NCBI RefSeq assembly: GCF_002735695.1
Contig: NZ_PDZH01000025.1
Location: 1-44,530 of the forward strand
Origin: Chitinimonas sp. BJB300
GTDB lineage: Bacteria > Pseudomonadota > Gammaproteobacteria > Burkholderiales > Chitinimonadaceae
Reading direction: 5' to 3'
DNA: 44,530 bases
Below are positions 25,887 to 35,435 of this stretch, one piece after another. The notes under the pieces are model-generated. The model was not told the origin of the DNA and made no database searches. It saw only the letters and a program-made list of their open reading frames with translations. Within the stretch, counting starts at the first letter, position 1. The number at the start of each line of letters is the position of its first letter. Position numbers and translations under genes: made by a program.

Positions 25887-26573
25887 TTACCCATCACGCC
25901 ACCAGCGGCGGAGTATTGCCGTACCGGCAACGACCAATGCGACAAACAGTACTGCCAACAGCACCGTCAGCCAGACAGGCTGGTTGGCTGCGCGTAGGAT
26001 TTGTTCGGAAAACAGGGCGCTGATCAGCAACAGCGGCAATATCCCGACCGCGTTGCCAAGCAGAAAATCACGTAGACGAATGGCGCTGGCGCCAGCAACC
26101 AGATTGATTACCGCGTAAGGCGCAACGGGCACCATGCGGATGGCAATGACACTGATGACCCCGCGCCGGGCAAGCTGTTGGCTGATGTGGTTCAACTTCG
26201 GGCCCGCCAGTTGGGCAACCGCAGCCTGCCCCAACCATCGCCCGCACATAAAGCTGACCCAAGCCCCCAAGGTGGCCCCAAGCCACGCATAGACAGCACC
26301 AAACACGGGTCCAAAAGCCAGGGCAGTCACCACCGCCAAGACGCTGAGCGGCACCGCCAGCGCACAGGCCAAGGCAAAACACAGCACGGTCACCACCGGC
26401 CCAAGCTGATCGCCCCAATGCTGCACCTGCACAGACAACGTCGTCAGGCTGAGCCAGTGCCGAGCCGGCGTCCATTGCAAACCAATACCCAGCAGCAGCA
26501 AGACGGCAAGCAATAACAGAAAAACACGGCGGCGGCGGCGCAGCCCAGGCAGCGCATCAGGCGCTTCCGCCAT
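25887..26573 (-). CDS. VTT/TVP38-TMEM64 family (DedA-like) membrane protein
   Basis: The 228-residue inner membrane protein has about five to six hydrophobic helices and the VTT (SNARE-associated) signature: FGPVFGAVYAWLGATLGAW, then RMVPVAPYAVINLVAG and F-LLGNAVGILP. Relatives in bacteria and eukaryotes include lipid scramblases and polyprenyl-phosphate or phospholipid flippases. The ATG at 26573 has AGGAG 7 nt upstream and overlaps the NRPS gene by 17 bp; an upstream in-frame start (26654) has no such site. As the last gene of the operon with an NRPS and a phospholipase-like protein it may move a lipid intermediate or product across the membrane, which is inference. Confidence 0.88.
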   Translation of the reverse strand: MAEAPDALPGLRRRRRVFLLLLAVLLLLGIGLQWTPARHWLSLTTLSVQVQHWGDQLGPVVTVLCFALACALAVPLSVLAVVTALAFGPVFGAVYAWLGATLGAWVSFMCGRWLGQAAVAQLAGPKLNHISQQLARRGVISVIAIRMVPVAPYAVINLVAGASAIRLRDFLLGNAVGILPLLLISALFSEQILRAANQPVWLTVLLAVLFVALVVAGTAILRRWWRDG

Positions 26574-29500
26574 GTTCCGCTCCTTCTTCTTTTTGAACCG
26601 CGAGCAAGACATTCGCCAGCGCCTGTACGTTGGCCGGGTCGAACATCGAGCCATGCAGGCCAGGCACCTCGCAGCTGCTGAATTGTCCTTGCAAGAGGCT
26701 ATACCAGGGGCGGAACAGCGCGTGCTCCCAGTTTGCCAAGCCCGACGATTTCACCAACAGAATACGGCCGAGGAATGCAGTTGGGTGATACTCCCCCAAT
26801 GCCATGATTTGGGAAACCAAGCCAGCATCGCCGAACATTGCGCCAAGGCGACGTCCATTCATGCTCAATTCCTGCACGTAAAGATTGCGTGTCAACCATC
26901 CCAACAAGCGCCAGAAGCGGGGCTTACGCAGCAGGGAACGCGGATAGACTGTGTCTATCAGTACGATGGCGCGCACAACCAAGCCGCGCTGCTGCAATAC
27001 ACGTGCCGTTTCCAGGGCAGTAATGCCACCCACCGAAAAACCCGCCAGCGTAATACTGGTTCTACCACTCGCGGCAATCCGCGCGGCATAGATTTCCGCC
27101 AGATCCTTTACACTCTTGAATGTATTGGCCGGCGGCGGTTGCAGCATGGAGAGGTTACAGCCAGAGCCCAGCGCATGCGCCAGATACCGAAAACGCAGTA
27201 AATCGCCATGGCCCGATGCGGCAAGGTAAATCCCCCCCTCTCCAGGTTGGCCCGACAGGGGCAGCAGAATACTGGCGGGGCTGAATTCATCGAGCAACGC
27301 CAGCGCCATATCAGCCACGCTCGGGTGCTCTGTCAGCAAGAGCAGCGAGGCATGCTTGCCGGTCAGCTTATCGATGCCACTCAATATATCGATTGCCGCG
27401 AGCGAATCGCCCCCCAGTTCGAAAAAACTGTCTTCCACCGAAATATCCTGGCGGTGCAACGCCGCCTGCCACAGCGGTAGCAAATCACGCTCAAGCCGGC
27501 TGGCAGGCCCTCGCCCACACGGCCGTATCTGCTCGGAAGGCAGTACACGCAGGGCTTGCTGGTCCACCTTGCCGGAACTGGTCATCGGCAATTCCGGCAG
27601 CACACTGATACGCGCGGGCAGCATATAGTCCGGCAAGCGGCTGCGTAGATGGCGTTGCAAGATATCTACCCGCAAGCCGGGCGCTGCCACCCAGGCATGC
27701 AGATAAGGTTTGTCATCCGCACCGTGCAACAGACAGATAGCCTGCACCACCCCCGGCATGGTCAGCAAAGCGTGCTCAATCTCTCCCAGCTCGATGCGAT
27801 AGCCGCGAAGCTTGATCTGGCGGTCAGTACGGCCAAGGAAGTGCAGGTCGCCATCGCTGCTGAGCCAGCCACGATCCCCTGTGCGATAGATGCGCTCGCC
27901 GGGAAGGAACGGATCGGGCAGGAAGACGGCCCGATCCAGATCCGGCCGGTGTAGATAACCCCGTGCCAATGTCTTGCCGCCAATATAAATTTCACCCGCA
28001 CAGGCAAAGGGGAGTAGTTGCTGCTGCGAATCGAGTACATAGATCCGCGTATCGTCAACCGGCCGCCCTACTGGCAGCGCGGCTTCGCTACTACGCCGTT
28101 CGCACTCCCACGCGGTCGCAAAAATACAGGCTTCGGTGGGGCCATAGACATTGAACAAACGCCCCTGGGTTTGGGTGAGAAAGCGCTCAGCCAAGGCCGG
28201 GCTCAACACCTCCCCCCCGCAGCAGGCCACACGCAGACGCAGGCCCTGCCGGCTCACCGCCGCATTCAGAAAACGCTGCAACGTGGAGGGCACAAACGCC
28301 ATGATGGTCACACCATGGCGTATGGCAAACCCCGCAATCGCTTCTGGCGTAAGCCGGCCGGGCGGGGGCAATGCCACGCTGGCGCCATGCACCAAGGGCA
28401 AAATCAGCTCGATCAGCGCAGGGTCGAAGGTCAGCTGGGTAGCCTGCGCGGCACAATCGTTACTAGTAATGGCATAGTTGCGCGCCAACCAAGCCAAACG
28501 ACGCGATAACGCTGCATGTTCAACCATCACCCCTTTGGGGCGGCCGGTTGAACCGGAGGTAAACAACACATAGGCCAAGTCACCGGGCGCAACCACGGGC
28601 CAATCGATTTTCACCGTCACCGCAGTTGGTGGAACAGTGGTGTCCACCACCTGTGCATGCAACGTCTTCAGCCGCGGTAGCGCTTCCGCATCCACCAATA
28701 CCGCCAATGCCTGGCTCTCCTCCAGCACAGCTGCGAGGCGGGCATCGGGGGCATCCACGTCCAGTGGTAAGAACGCTGCCCCTGACTTGGCAATGGCCAG
28801 GATGGCAATCACCGCTTCGACAGATCGCCGCATGCACACAGCAATAACGACATCCGCACCCGCACCCAACTGGCGTAACTGCGCGGCTCGGGCCTGGGCG
28901 CGTTGATTCAACCCGGCATAGTCGAGTCGATGCCCCTCCCAAACCACGGCGCAAGCATCGGGCAGCAATGCCGCGTGGTGCTCAAACAACGCAATGAAGG
29001 GTCGTATCGTTGCATGGTGGGCCTGCTCGTGGTGCAAACCATCGAGCAACGCCCAGCGCTCTTCCGCCGGCAGGTGGCTGAGAGTATGCACAGGCGCTGT
29101 CGGCGCATCAATCATCTGCGCGATCAGGTGGTAAAGCCGGCGGCCCAACAAGTCCACTTCGCCGGCGTTGAAGCACAGTGCGCTGCCTTCAAGCACCAAT
29201 TCAATATCCTGGTCCTGGGCGAACTCGCATACCGTTACCCCCAACGGATACCGCGCAATGCCGGTAAAGAACTGGCGTGAGCCAACCGTCTGCGCCTCAC
29301 CAAACTGGACGGTGTAGTCCTGCCGTTCAAATGACAGCAGCACATCAAACAAGCTATCGCGATTTTGCTGGATCGCATGCAAGCGTCGGCCCGTCTCACT
29401 CAGTGGGTAATGGGCATGGCGCAATGCCTGCCGCAACACGCGGTTGACGGTAAGCAACAATTGCTCTGCCGAGGCGAGGCGATCTACCGGTACACGCAAG

Positions 29501-30402
29501 GGCATTACACCGACATACATGCCCAGCGCTTCCCGATTACGCCGCCCTGTACGGTTCAGACAAGGTATGCCGATCACAACCTCATCCAACTGCTGCACGC
29601 GCGCAAAGTAGAGCGCCAAAGCACAGAGGAAAACGGAAAACTCGCTTTGTCCATGCTCGTTGGCGAACGCCAGGATACGGCCATATTCAGTACGGGGAAG
29701 ATGCAGCACCGCCAGCTGGGCAGCAGGCAACGCATCTGACGTACTGGCCGCGTAATGGCGTTCGAGCAGCGGTGGCGGCAACTTAGGCAGGAGGCCTTGC
29801 CAGAAAACAGCATCCTGCTGGAAGTTGGCCGACCCACGATAGGTTTGCGTTTCCTCAATGAAACGGCGGTAGGCGGTAGGATCAGTGCAGGGTTCCGGGT
29901 CACCCTGCACCTGCGCCGCATAACAGGTTGCCCAATTGCGCATCAGCTGGGCGGTTCCCCAGCCATCCATGACCAGATGATGAAACTGCAGCATCAGGCA
30001 GTGTTCGGTTTCGCCATTGCTGAGCAACACAATACGCCATGGCGGCGTGCCATCAAGTGGGAATGCCTCGCGGGTCTGCGCCTGCCAGATGCGCTCTGCC
30101 TCTGCCACAAAGTCCACTACTGCCGGTAGCGTGATATGTACCAGACGGGGTTGGTATTCCGCCAACAACTGCTGGACGCCATCCGCCAGCGGCGCTAATC
30201 GAAGCGCTTCGTTCTCGGCCACCAGACGCAGGAATGCCTGCTGGAATTTGGGAAGGTCTAAATGCCCACGGACAAACACCCCGCCGCCAATGGTGAGGTG
30301 GGCGCTGGTGGGCCATGCTCGCTGGTCCAGCCATACCTCCCGCTGGGCAAGCGACAAAGGCAATGCCTGATCGGCTATTCCAGAATCGACTGTCGGTCCC
30401 AC
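26557..30402 (-). CDS. Single-module nonribosomal peptide synthetase (C-A-T-TE)
   Basis: The 1281-residue protein has a condensation domain (about 12-440) with an intact HHLVMDG motif (141-147). The adenylation domain (about 465-950) has FTSGSTGRPKG, NVYGPTE, YRTGDRGW and catalytic K945 in TSSGKVD. D660 in TFDPALIE is the residue that binds the substrate alpha-amino group, so an ordinary amino acid is expected; I do not name it. The carrier domain carries FFELGGDSL (S1000, phosphopantetheine site) and the thioesterase (about 1055-1270) GFSVGG (S1123). All active sites look intact. The start is a GTG at 30402 inside the upstream gene (28-bp overlap), without a strong ribosome-binding site, so coupling is likely. 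With an N-terminal C domain and no partner module it may acylate one amino acid. No phosphopantetheinyl transferase lies nearby. Confidence 0.92.
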   Translation of the reverse strand: MGPTVDSGIADQALPLSLAQREVWLDQRAWPTSAHLTIGGGVFVRGHLDLPKFQQAFLRLVAENEALRLAPLADGVQQLLAEYQPRLVHITLPAVVDFVAEAERIWQAQTREAFPLDGTPPWRIVLLSNGETEHCLMLQFHHLVMDGWGTAQLMRNWATCYAAQVQGDPEPCTDPTAYRRFIEETQTYRGSANFQQDAVFWQGLLPKLPPPLLERHYAASTSDALPAAQLAVLHLPRTEYGRILAFANEHGQSEFSVFLCALALYFARVQQLDEVVIGIPCLNRTGRRNREALGMYVGVMPLRVPVDRLASAEQLLLTVNRVLRQALRHAHYPLSETGRRLHAIQQNRDSLFDVLLSFERQDYTVQFGEAQTVGSRQFFTGIARYPLGVTVCEFAQDQDIELVLEGSALCFNAGEVDLLGRRLYHLIAQMIDAPTAPVHTLSHLPAEERWALLDGLHHEQAHHATIRPFIALFEHHAALLPDACAVVWEGHRLDYAGLNQRAQARAAQLRQLGAGADVVIAVCMRRSVEAVIAILAIAKSGAAFLPLDVDAPDARLAAVLEESQALAVLVDAEALPRLKTLHAQVVDTTVPPTAVTVKIDWPVVAPGDLAYVLFTSGSTGRPKGVMVEHAALSRRLAWLARNYAITSNDCAAQATQLTFDPALIELILPLVHGASVALPPPGRLTPEAIAGFAIRHGVTIMAFVPSTLQRFLNAAVSRQGLRLRVACCGGEVLSPALAERFLTQTQGRLFNVYGPTEACIFATAWECERRSSEAALPVGRPVDDTRIYVLDSQQQLLPFACAGEIYIGGKTLARGYLHRPDLDRAVFLPDPFLPGERIYRTGDRGWLSSDGDLHFLGRTDRQIKLRGYRIELGEIEHALLTMPGVVQAICLLHGADDKPYLHAWVAAPGLRVDILQRHLRSRLPDYMLPARISVLPELPMTSSGKVDQQALRVLPSEQIRPCGRGPASRLERDLLPLWQAALHRQDISVEDSFFELGGDSLAAIDILSGIDKLTGKHASLLLLTEHPSVADMALALLDEFSPASILLPLSGQPGEGGIYLAASGHGDLLRFRYLAHALGSGCNLSMLQPPPANTFKSVKDLAEIYAARIAASGRTSITLAGFSVGGITALETARVLQQRGLVVRAIVLIDTVYPRSLLRKPRFWRLLGWLTRNLYVQELSMNGRRLGAMFGDAGLVSQIMALGEYHPTAFLGRILLVKSSGLANWEHALFRPWYSLLQGQFSSCEVPGLHGSMFDPANVQALANVLLAVQKEEGAEHGGSA

Positions 30403-32255
30403 TTGGCGATCTCGGCGATGGTATAGCGATAAGCCACTTCGACGATTTCACTGGCGTGGCGATAGCCCATCAGCGGAAATTCAGCCACAGGTGGTTCCAA
30501 GTAGAAATCGGCTAGCGAAATGGTGCGCATGCGCTGGGTCAACCCGCCCATATGGCTTGCGCGGTAAAGAATGTCACCAATACCCGGTGTCGCCGCCTCG
30601 CGGTTGGACAGATGGCTCTTAATCTTGCCCCAGGCCGAGAGCCGGCGCACGCTGGGGTCAACACTGAGATGCTCTCGCACATCCACATCCACTGCGATGA
30701 TCGTACCGTTACCCCGACGTTTCTCCAGCGGGGTACCCAGCCGCATACGCATGGCTTCAACGGGTACGTTGTCGAGGATCGCGCCGTCCACCAACAGGTC
30801 GCCATCGCTTAGCACCGGTGGTAACAGCCCTGCTGGTGAGTTGCTGGCCATGACCGCCCGCCAAAGCGGCCCTTGGTCCTGCACGGCGGTGCATGCGCGG
30901 CTCAGATTACACGCCGCCGCAAAGTAAGGACGCCAAAGCGTATCGATACGCGCATCGCCAAACATGGTTTGCAGATCACGCTCCATCCGCGTGTTCGACA
31001 GCATTGAAACCATCGGCAGGGTAAACCGCACACCGCCAGCCGCCAGGGCTTGGGTCCCGGCCAGAATCTCATCCAATGTCGACCCACATGCGTACTGAGC
31101 GCCGATAAGGGCCCCCATGCTGTTGCCGCCCACCAGGTCGATGGGAATGCCGGCCTCTTCCAGCGCCCGCAACACACCCAGATGTGCAAATCCACGCGCC
31201 CCGCCGCCGCCCAACACAATGCCCACCGCCCGACCGGTCAGAAACCGTCCCAGCCTTGCGAAATCCTCTTCGCATTCGCGCCGGACAAGGTAGATACGCT
31301 CCAGCTCCCGCCCTTCTCGCCAGGGAATGGGTTCGGATGGCCGTATCGTGCCTTTTGGGTGCAGCAACACAATATGCTGGCGTTTAAAGGAAAAACCCGG
31401 CTCGCTGCGTAGTCTGTGTTCCAGGTCATTCAACGCGGGACTGGCCGCGTGGCTGGTAACGAATACCACTTGGTCGGCATGGCGGACGGCATGGCGCGTC
31501 CAATCGCCCAGGTTTGCTTGCGCCTCGTAGATCAGATAGTCCGACTGGGTTTCGAGCGCATCTACCGACCCGATGCGTCGTGCAATTTGATCGGCAGACG
31601 ATTCGCCATCGGTCAATGCCTCGGGCTGCAGATGGCGCACTCGTCCCAGTTTGCCCAGCGCTGCCGCCATACCTGCGCACAGTACCTGCGCCTCGTCTCC
31701 TTCTTCCAAAGGCACCACCACATACGACTGCGCCCGGCGTCGTTCCGACAGTTGTGGCGTATGGCGCAGGTAATGGTATATGGCTTGGGAAAACAGCTGA
31801 TTGAACAACAGCGGGTTTCCCATGATCAGGGCTTCATATCCCGCCCGGGGCAACTCGGCCACCATGGAATCACGTAGGGCAATCACGTCGGCAGTACGCG
31901 GTTGCTGCAGAATCATCCCGGTTTCGCCCACGCATTCCCCTGGGCACAGCTCGTTGTAAAGCAGCCGATTGCCCTCCCGTGCATAGCGGGACACCCGCAA
32001 CCGTCCACTGAGCACAATGATCATGCTGTCCGACGCGGCGGATTCCTTGAATACCAACTCCCCCGCATTGACATGACGCAGTTCCAGGCGCTGTGCCAGT
32101 GCGTGCAGCCATGCAGTATCGAGCGCACCAAACAGGCGACTGGCTCGCAAGATAGCCAGTACCTGATCTAATGCCGCATCAGGATCGACGTCGATCAAAA
32201 CAGCACTCCCGGCAAGTTTCCCAGTCGATTTGGAATGGCTATGAAAAACAGCCAC
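30375..32255 (-). CDS. Cyclic-nucleotide-domain patatin-like phospholipase (NTE family)
   Basis: This 626-residue protein has an N-terminal cyclic-nucleotide-binding fold (about 35-160, with GELVFKESAASDSMIIVLSGRL as its beta-roll, first half quoted), a linker domain like that of neuropathy-target-esterase proteins and a C-terminal patatin hydrolase (about 342-560). The oxyanion loop is GGGGARGFAHLG, the nucleophile S379 sits in GNSMG and the catalytic aspartate D490 in DGA. Such proteins deacylate phospholipids or lysophospholipids at the membrane. The start appears to be a GTG at 32255; no strong ribosome-binding site was found, so the exact start is uncertain. It overlaps the NRPS gene by 28 bp, suggesting that lipid hydrolysis or acyl supply is tied to the NRPS. 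Confidence 0.88.
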   Translation of the reverse strand: MAVFHSHSKSTGKLAGSAVLIDVDPDAALDQVLAILRASRLFGALDTAWLHALAQRLELRHVNAGELVFKESAASDSMIIVLSGRLRVSRYAREGNRLLYNELCPGECVGETGMILQQPRTADVIALRDSMVAELPRAGYEALIMGNPLLFNQLFSQAIYHYLRHTPQLSERRRAQSYVVVPLEEGDEAQVLCAGMAAALGKLGRVRHLQPEALTDGESSADQIARRIGSVDALETQSDYLIYEAQANLGDWTRHAVRHADQVVFVTSHAASPALNDLEHRLRSEPGFSFKRQHIVLLHPKGTIRPSEPIPWREGRELERIYLVRRECEEDFARLGRFLTGRAVGIVLGGGGARGFAHLGVLRALEEAGIPIDLVGGNSMGALIGAQYACGSTLDEILAGTQALAAGGVRFTLPMVSMLSNTRMERDLQTMFGDARIDTLWRPYFAAACNLSRACTAVQDQGPLWRAVMASNSPAGLLPPVLSDGDLLVDGAILDNVPVEAMRMRLGTPLEKRRGNGTIIAVDVDVREHLSVDPSVRRLSAWGKIKSHLSNREAATPGIGDILYRASHMGGLTQRMRTISLADFYLEPPVAEFPLMGYRHASEIVEVAYRYTIAEIAKWDRQSILE

Positions 32256-32322
32256 ATGCTCGCATTTGCACGAGCCGCATCTAACTGTAAGACACGGTGG
32301 AAAACTTACCAGTCACACCCGA

Positions 32323-33090
32323 CTAGCGACGCTGCTGATCCTCATGCTGGCGCCAGCGTTCCTGCAATTTGGCATATTTCACAAATGCAAAAAAACTGCC
32401 AATGGCGATATGTGCAAAGCCTGCGGCCCCGTCGCGCCAGCCACTGCGAAATAAATAAAATCGTATAAACCGCGCCAACGGCGAGCTCACCAACTTCCCC
32501 ACGCCGGCACGCTTTCCCGCCTTGAAGAGTTGGTCGACCTGGATATCAGTGTATTTGTTCTGTTTGGCGATATAGCTGCCAACTTCCTCGGCGGAGTCAT
32601 GCAGCAAGTCCCCCGTAACCGTCCCAATCTCACTGTCGGTACGGACAAACTCATGCACCAAGTCTTCAGTCCAATTAGCGCGGCGACGGTCGAACAAGCG
32701 AATATTCCAGTCCGGGTAACCTTCACCATGACGCAGATAACGGCCAAAGAAACTGTTACGTCGCGCAATGCGATAAGCCACAAAGGCAGGGCTGGCCAGC
32801 TCGGTACGAATGGCGGCAGCCAACTCCGGCGTGAGGCGTTCATCCGCATCCAGGCACAAAACCCAGTCATGGCTGGCCAGACTCACCGCCAACCGTTTCT
32901 GCGGGCCGAAACCGAGGAAATCTTGATGGCTGATACGCGCGCCATGGCGCTCAGCCAGCGACACCGTTGCATCGACGCTGCCCGAGTCAACCATAACGAT
33001 CTCATCCACCAACCCGCGGACAGAGGCCAGGCACGGCTCAAGCTGGGAGGCGGCATTCTTGGTGATCAAGACAAGGCTGAGTTTTTGCAT
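32323..33090 (-). CDS. Family 2 glycosyltransferase, WaaE/KdtX-like
   Basis: The 255-residue cytoplasmic enzyme has a GT-A fold starting with LSLVLITKNAASQLEPCL and the metal-binding DxD in CLDADERLTPE. The later segments FGRYLRHGEGYPDWNIRLFDR and W-EDLVHEFV are typical of LPS inner-core glucosyltransferases of the WaaE type, which add a sugar to heptose I. It is divergent from waaC, 80 bp away, which supports an LPS-core role. I use the ATG at 33090 rather than an in-frame TTG at 33099. The gene may also be the first of the operon with the patatin, NRPS and VTT genes (67-bp gap, same strand). Confidence 0.88.
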   Translation of the reverse strand: MQKLSLVLITKNAASQLEPCLASVRGLVDEIVMVDSGSVDATVSLAERHGARISHQDFLGFGPQKRLAVSLASHDWVLCLDADERLTPELAAAIRTELASPAFVAYRIARRNSFFGRYLRHGEGYPDWNIRLFDRRRANWTEDLVHEFVRTDSEIGTVTGDLLHDSAEEVGSYIAKQNKYTDIQVDQLFKAGKRAGVGKLVSSPLARFIRFYLFRSGWRDGAAGFAHIAIGSFFAFVKYAKLQERWRQHEDQQRR

Positions 33091-33158
33091 GTTGCTCAAG
33101 AGAAGATTGAAAGGGTCGATTTCTGCGCGCGAATTTTAGCCGAGGAAGCCCCTCCCCT

Positions 33159-33164
33159 TATAAT
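33159..33164 (+). promoter_or_regulatory. -10 box of waaC, possible leaderless start
   Basis: TATAAT ends 6 bp before the waaC ATG at 33171. If it is the real -10 box, transcription would begin at or next to the A of the start codon and the mRNA would have no leader. This agrees with the lack of a ribosome-binding site ahead of waaC. The -35 region (about 33136) is poor. Confidence 0.5.
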
Positions 33165-33170
33165 CGCGCC

Positions 33171-34136
33171 ATGCCAAAGATACTGCTGATACGTTTGTCG
33201 TCCATGGGCGATGTCATCCACAACTTCCCCGCAGTGACCGAACTACGTGGACACTTTCCCAACGCCAAGATTCACTGGGTGGTGGAAGAAGCTTTTGTCG
33301 GCTTGGCCGGCTTGCATCCGGGTGTAGACCAGATTGTGCCCTTTGCACTAAGACGCTGGCGCAAAAAGCTCTTGAATGCGGGCAATCGCGCCGAAATGCG
33401 CGCCTTTCGTACGACAATAGAAAAAGGGCGGTACGACCTTGCCATCGACACGCAAGGACTGCTTAAGAGCGCGCTGGTTGGCAAACTCAGCGGCGCGGCT
33501 TTGGTTGGATATTCCCGCCGTTCCGTGCGCGAGCCGTTGGCCTGCCTGTTTTACGATCGAAGATTCGATATCCCAGCTGTTCATGTCATCGAGCGCAATC
33601 GCCTCATTACCGGCCGGGCGCTGGGTTACACACCCAGCGGCCAGCTGAACTACGGCATACAGCCCCCAGCCATCACGCTGGATTGGCAACCTAAGCAACC
33701 CTATGTGGTTTGCCTTACCGCCACCTCAAGCGATGCCAAGCTATGGGATGAAACCAACTGGATAACCCTATGCCAATGGCTGCTGCTCGCACACGGTCTG
33801 CAACCGGTCTTCCCGTGGGGTAATGAAGTGGAACATGCACGCGCAATGCGGCTGGCTGCCGCCTTACCCGGCAGCCTGGTGACGCCACGCTTTTCTTTGG
33901 TGGAAGGTGCACGTCTCTTGGCCGATGCCCAGATTGCCATTGGCGTCGATACCGGTTTGATGCACCTTGCCGCGGCGGTGGATATCCCTACGGTAGGAAT
34001 TTTCTGCGATTCCGACCCGCACAATACCGGCGCAATCGCACGCACCTTCTCGCAAAACCTTGGGGGCATACAACAACCGCCCAGTGAAGCCGCAGTGCGC
34101 GAAGTAGTGATGGCGGCCTTGGCAGCGAAGCGCTGA
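33171..34136 (+). CDS. waaC: LPS heptosyltransferase I
   Basis: The 321-residue GT9-family enzyme transfers the first L-glycero-D-manno-heptose onto Kdo2-lipid A at the cytoplasmic face of the inner membrane. The N-terminal motif KILLIRLSSMGDVIHNFPAV has the catalytic aspartate (D14), and the C-terminal donor site has GVDTGLMHLAAA followed by PTVGIFCDSDP. Length is usual for WaaC. It is followed by waaA with only one base between stop and start, so both form an operon. No ribosome-binding site is visible. Confidence 0.95.
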   Translation: MPKILLIRLSSMGDVIHNFPAVTELRGHFPNAKIHWVVEEAFVGLAGLHPGVDQIVPFALRRWRKKLLNAGNRAEMRAFRTTIEKGRYDLAIDTQGLLKSALVGKLSGAALVGYSRRSVREPLACLFYDRRFDIPAVHVIERNRLITGRALGYTPSGQLNYGIQPPAITLDWQPKQPYVVCLTATSSDAKLWDETNWITLCQWLLLAHGLQPVFPWGNEVEHARAMRLAAALPGSLVTPRFSLVEGARLLADAQIAIGVDTGLMHLAAAVDIPTVGIFCDSDPHNTGAIARTFSQNLGGIQQPPSEAAVREVVMAALAAKR

Positions 34137-34137
34137 T

Positions 34138-35403
34138 ATGGCGATGCTGTGGCGCGTTTTATATAGCTTGGCCTGGTATCTGGTACTGCCTTGGGCGTTT
34201 TTCTACTTATGGCGGCGTGGCGCCAAGCAGCCTGCCTATCGCCATGATTGGCGTGAGCGTCTGGGGTACTATCCCTCGCGCCCCACTGCGCCTGTGATAT
34301 GGCTGCACGCCGTATCGGTAGGGGAAACGCGCGCGGCGGCCGTGCTGGTGCAAGCATTGCAACAACGTCATCCCGACCACCACATTGTGCTGACCCAGAT
34401 GACTCCCACCGGCCGTGATACAGCCCGTCAGTTGTTTGGGGACCATCCCAACGTCAGCTTTGCCTATCTACCCTACGATCTTCCCGATGCGGTGCACCGC
34501 TTCCTGCGGCATTTCCGCCCTCGCTTTGGCATATTGATGGAAATGGAAATCTGGCCAAATCTGATTCACGGCGCAGCCTCCGCCAACGTAGCGCTTTACC
34601 TACTCAACGCGCGCCTATCCGAGAAGTCATTGCGTGGTTACTTGAAGACACGGTGTCTCGTTGGCCCAGCCATGCTGAAACTGGCCGGCATCGCAGCCCA
34701 AGGGGAAGACGATGCACGACGAATACGCCAGCTAGCAGCGCTCAACCCCATCGTCAGTGGCAATATCAAGTTTGATATGACGGTAGACCCAAGCCTGCTC
34801 GCCCTGGGCCAACAATGGCGACAACAATTCGGCCAGCGCCCAGTCTGGATCGCGGCAAGTACCCGAGAAGGCGAAGAAGCATTGCTGCTAGATGCGCTGG
34901 CCCAGGTAAAACTACCAGACAACAGCTTGTTGCTATTGGTGCCACGCCATCCCCAGCGCTTCGATGAAGTCGCCACGCTGTTGGCGCAGCGCGGCTGGAC
35001 AACACAGAAACGCAGCGCTTGGTCTGGCGACACCCCCTTGCCCACGGAAATCACCGTACTACTGGGGGATAGCCTGGGTGAGCTTGCAGCCTACTACGCC
35101 GCAGCTGATGTGGCTTTCGTGGGCGGCAGCCTGCTGCCCTTTGGTTGCCATAGCGTGATTGAACCCTGCGCTCAGGGTATTCCGGTGCTCATCGGGCCCT
35201 CTAGCTTCAACTTTGCCGATGCAGTGCGCGAGGCTGTGGCGCTAGGCGCTATCATTCAATGCCATACCGCAACGGTTGTTGTGCAAGAGGTTGCCCACCT
35301 CCTCTCAGACACCGATACGCGCCAACAGATGCGTGCAGCAGGACTCGCCTTTGTCGGCAAGCATCAAGGGGCCGTGCAACGTGCCATGGCATTACTACCG
35401 TAA
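34138..35403 (+). CDS. waaA: 3-deoxy-D-manno-octulosonate (Kdo) transferase
   Basis: The 421-residue GT30 enzyme attaches Kdo to lipid IVA, the step before WaaC in LPS inner-core synthesis. An N-terminal membrane anchor (about 4-24) is followed by IWLHAVSVGETRAA with the catalytic glutamate E63, then FGILMEMEIWPNLI and the donor-site segment FVGGSLLPFGCHSVIEP (final part GGHN-type region is here GCHS). Length and motifs are standard. The order waaC-waaA as one operon is common in betaproteobacteria. Confidence 0.95.
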   Translation: MAMLWRVLYSLAWYLVLPWAFFYLWRRGAKQPAYRHDWRERLGYYPSRPTAPVIWLHAVSVGETRAAAVLVQALQQRHPDHHIVLTQMTPTGRDTARQLFGDHPNVSFAYLPYDLPDAVHRFLRHFRPRFGILMEMEIWPNLIHGAASANVALYLLNARLSEKSLRGYLKTRCLVGPAMLKLAGIAAQGEDDARRIRQLAALNPIVSGNIKFDMTVDPSLLALGQQWRQQFGQRPVWIAASTREGEEALLLDALAQVKLPDNSLLLLVPRHPQRFDEVATLLAQRGWTTQKRSAWSGDTPLPTEITVLLGDSLGELAAYYAAADVAFVGGSLLPFGCHSVIEPCAQGIPVLIGPSSFNFADAVREAVALGAIIQCHTATVVVQEVAHLLSDTDTRQQMRAAGLAFVGKHQGAVQRAMALLP

Positions 35404-35435
35404 TTCGTGGAATAAAGCGTTGCTGCAAAAACAGC

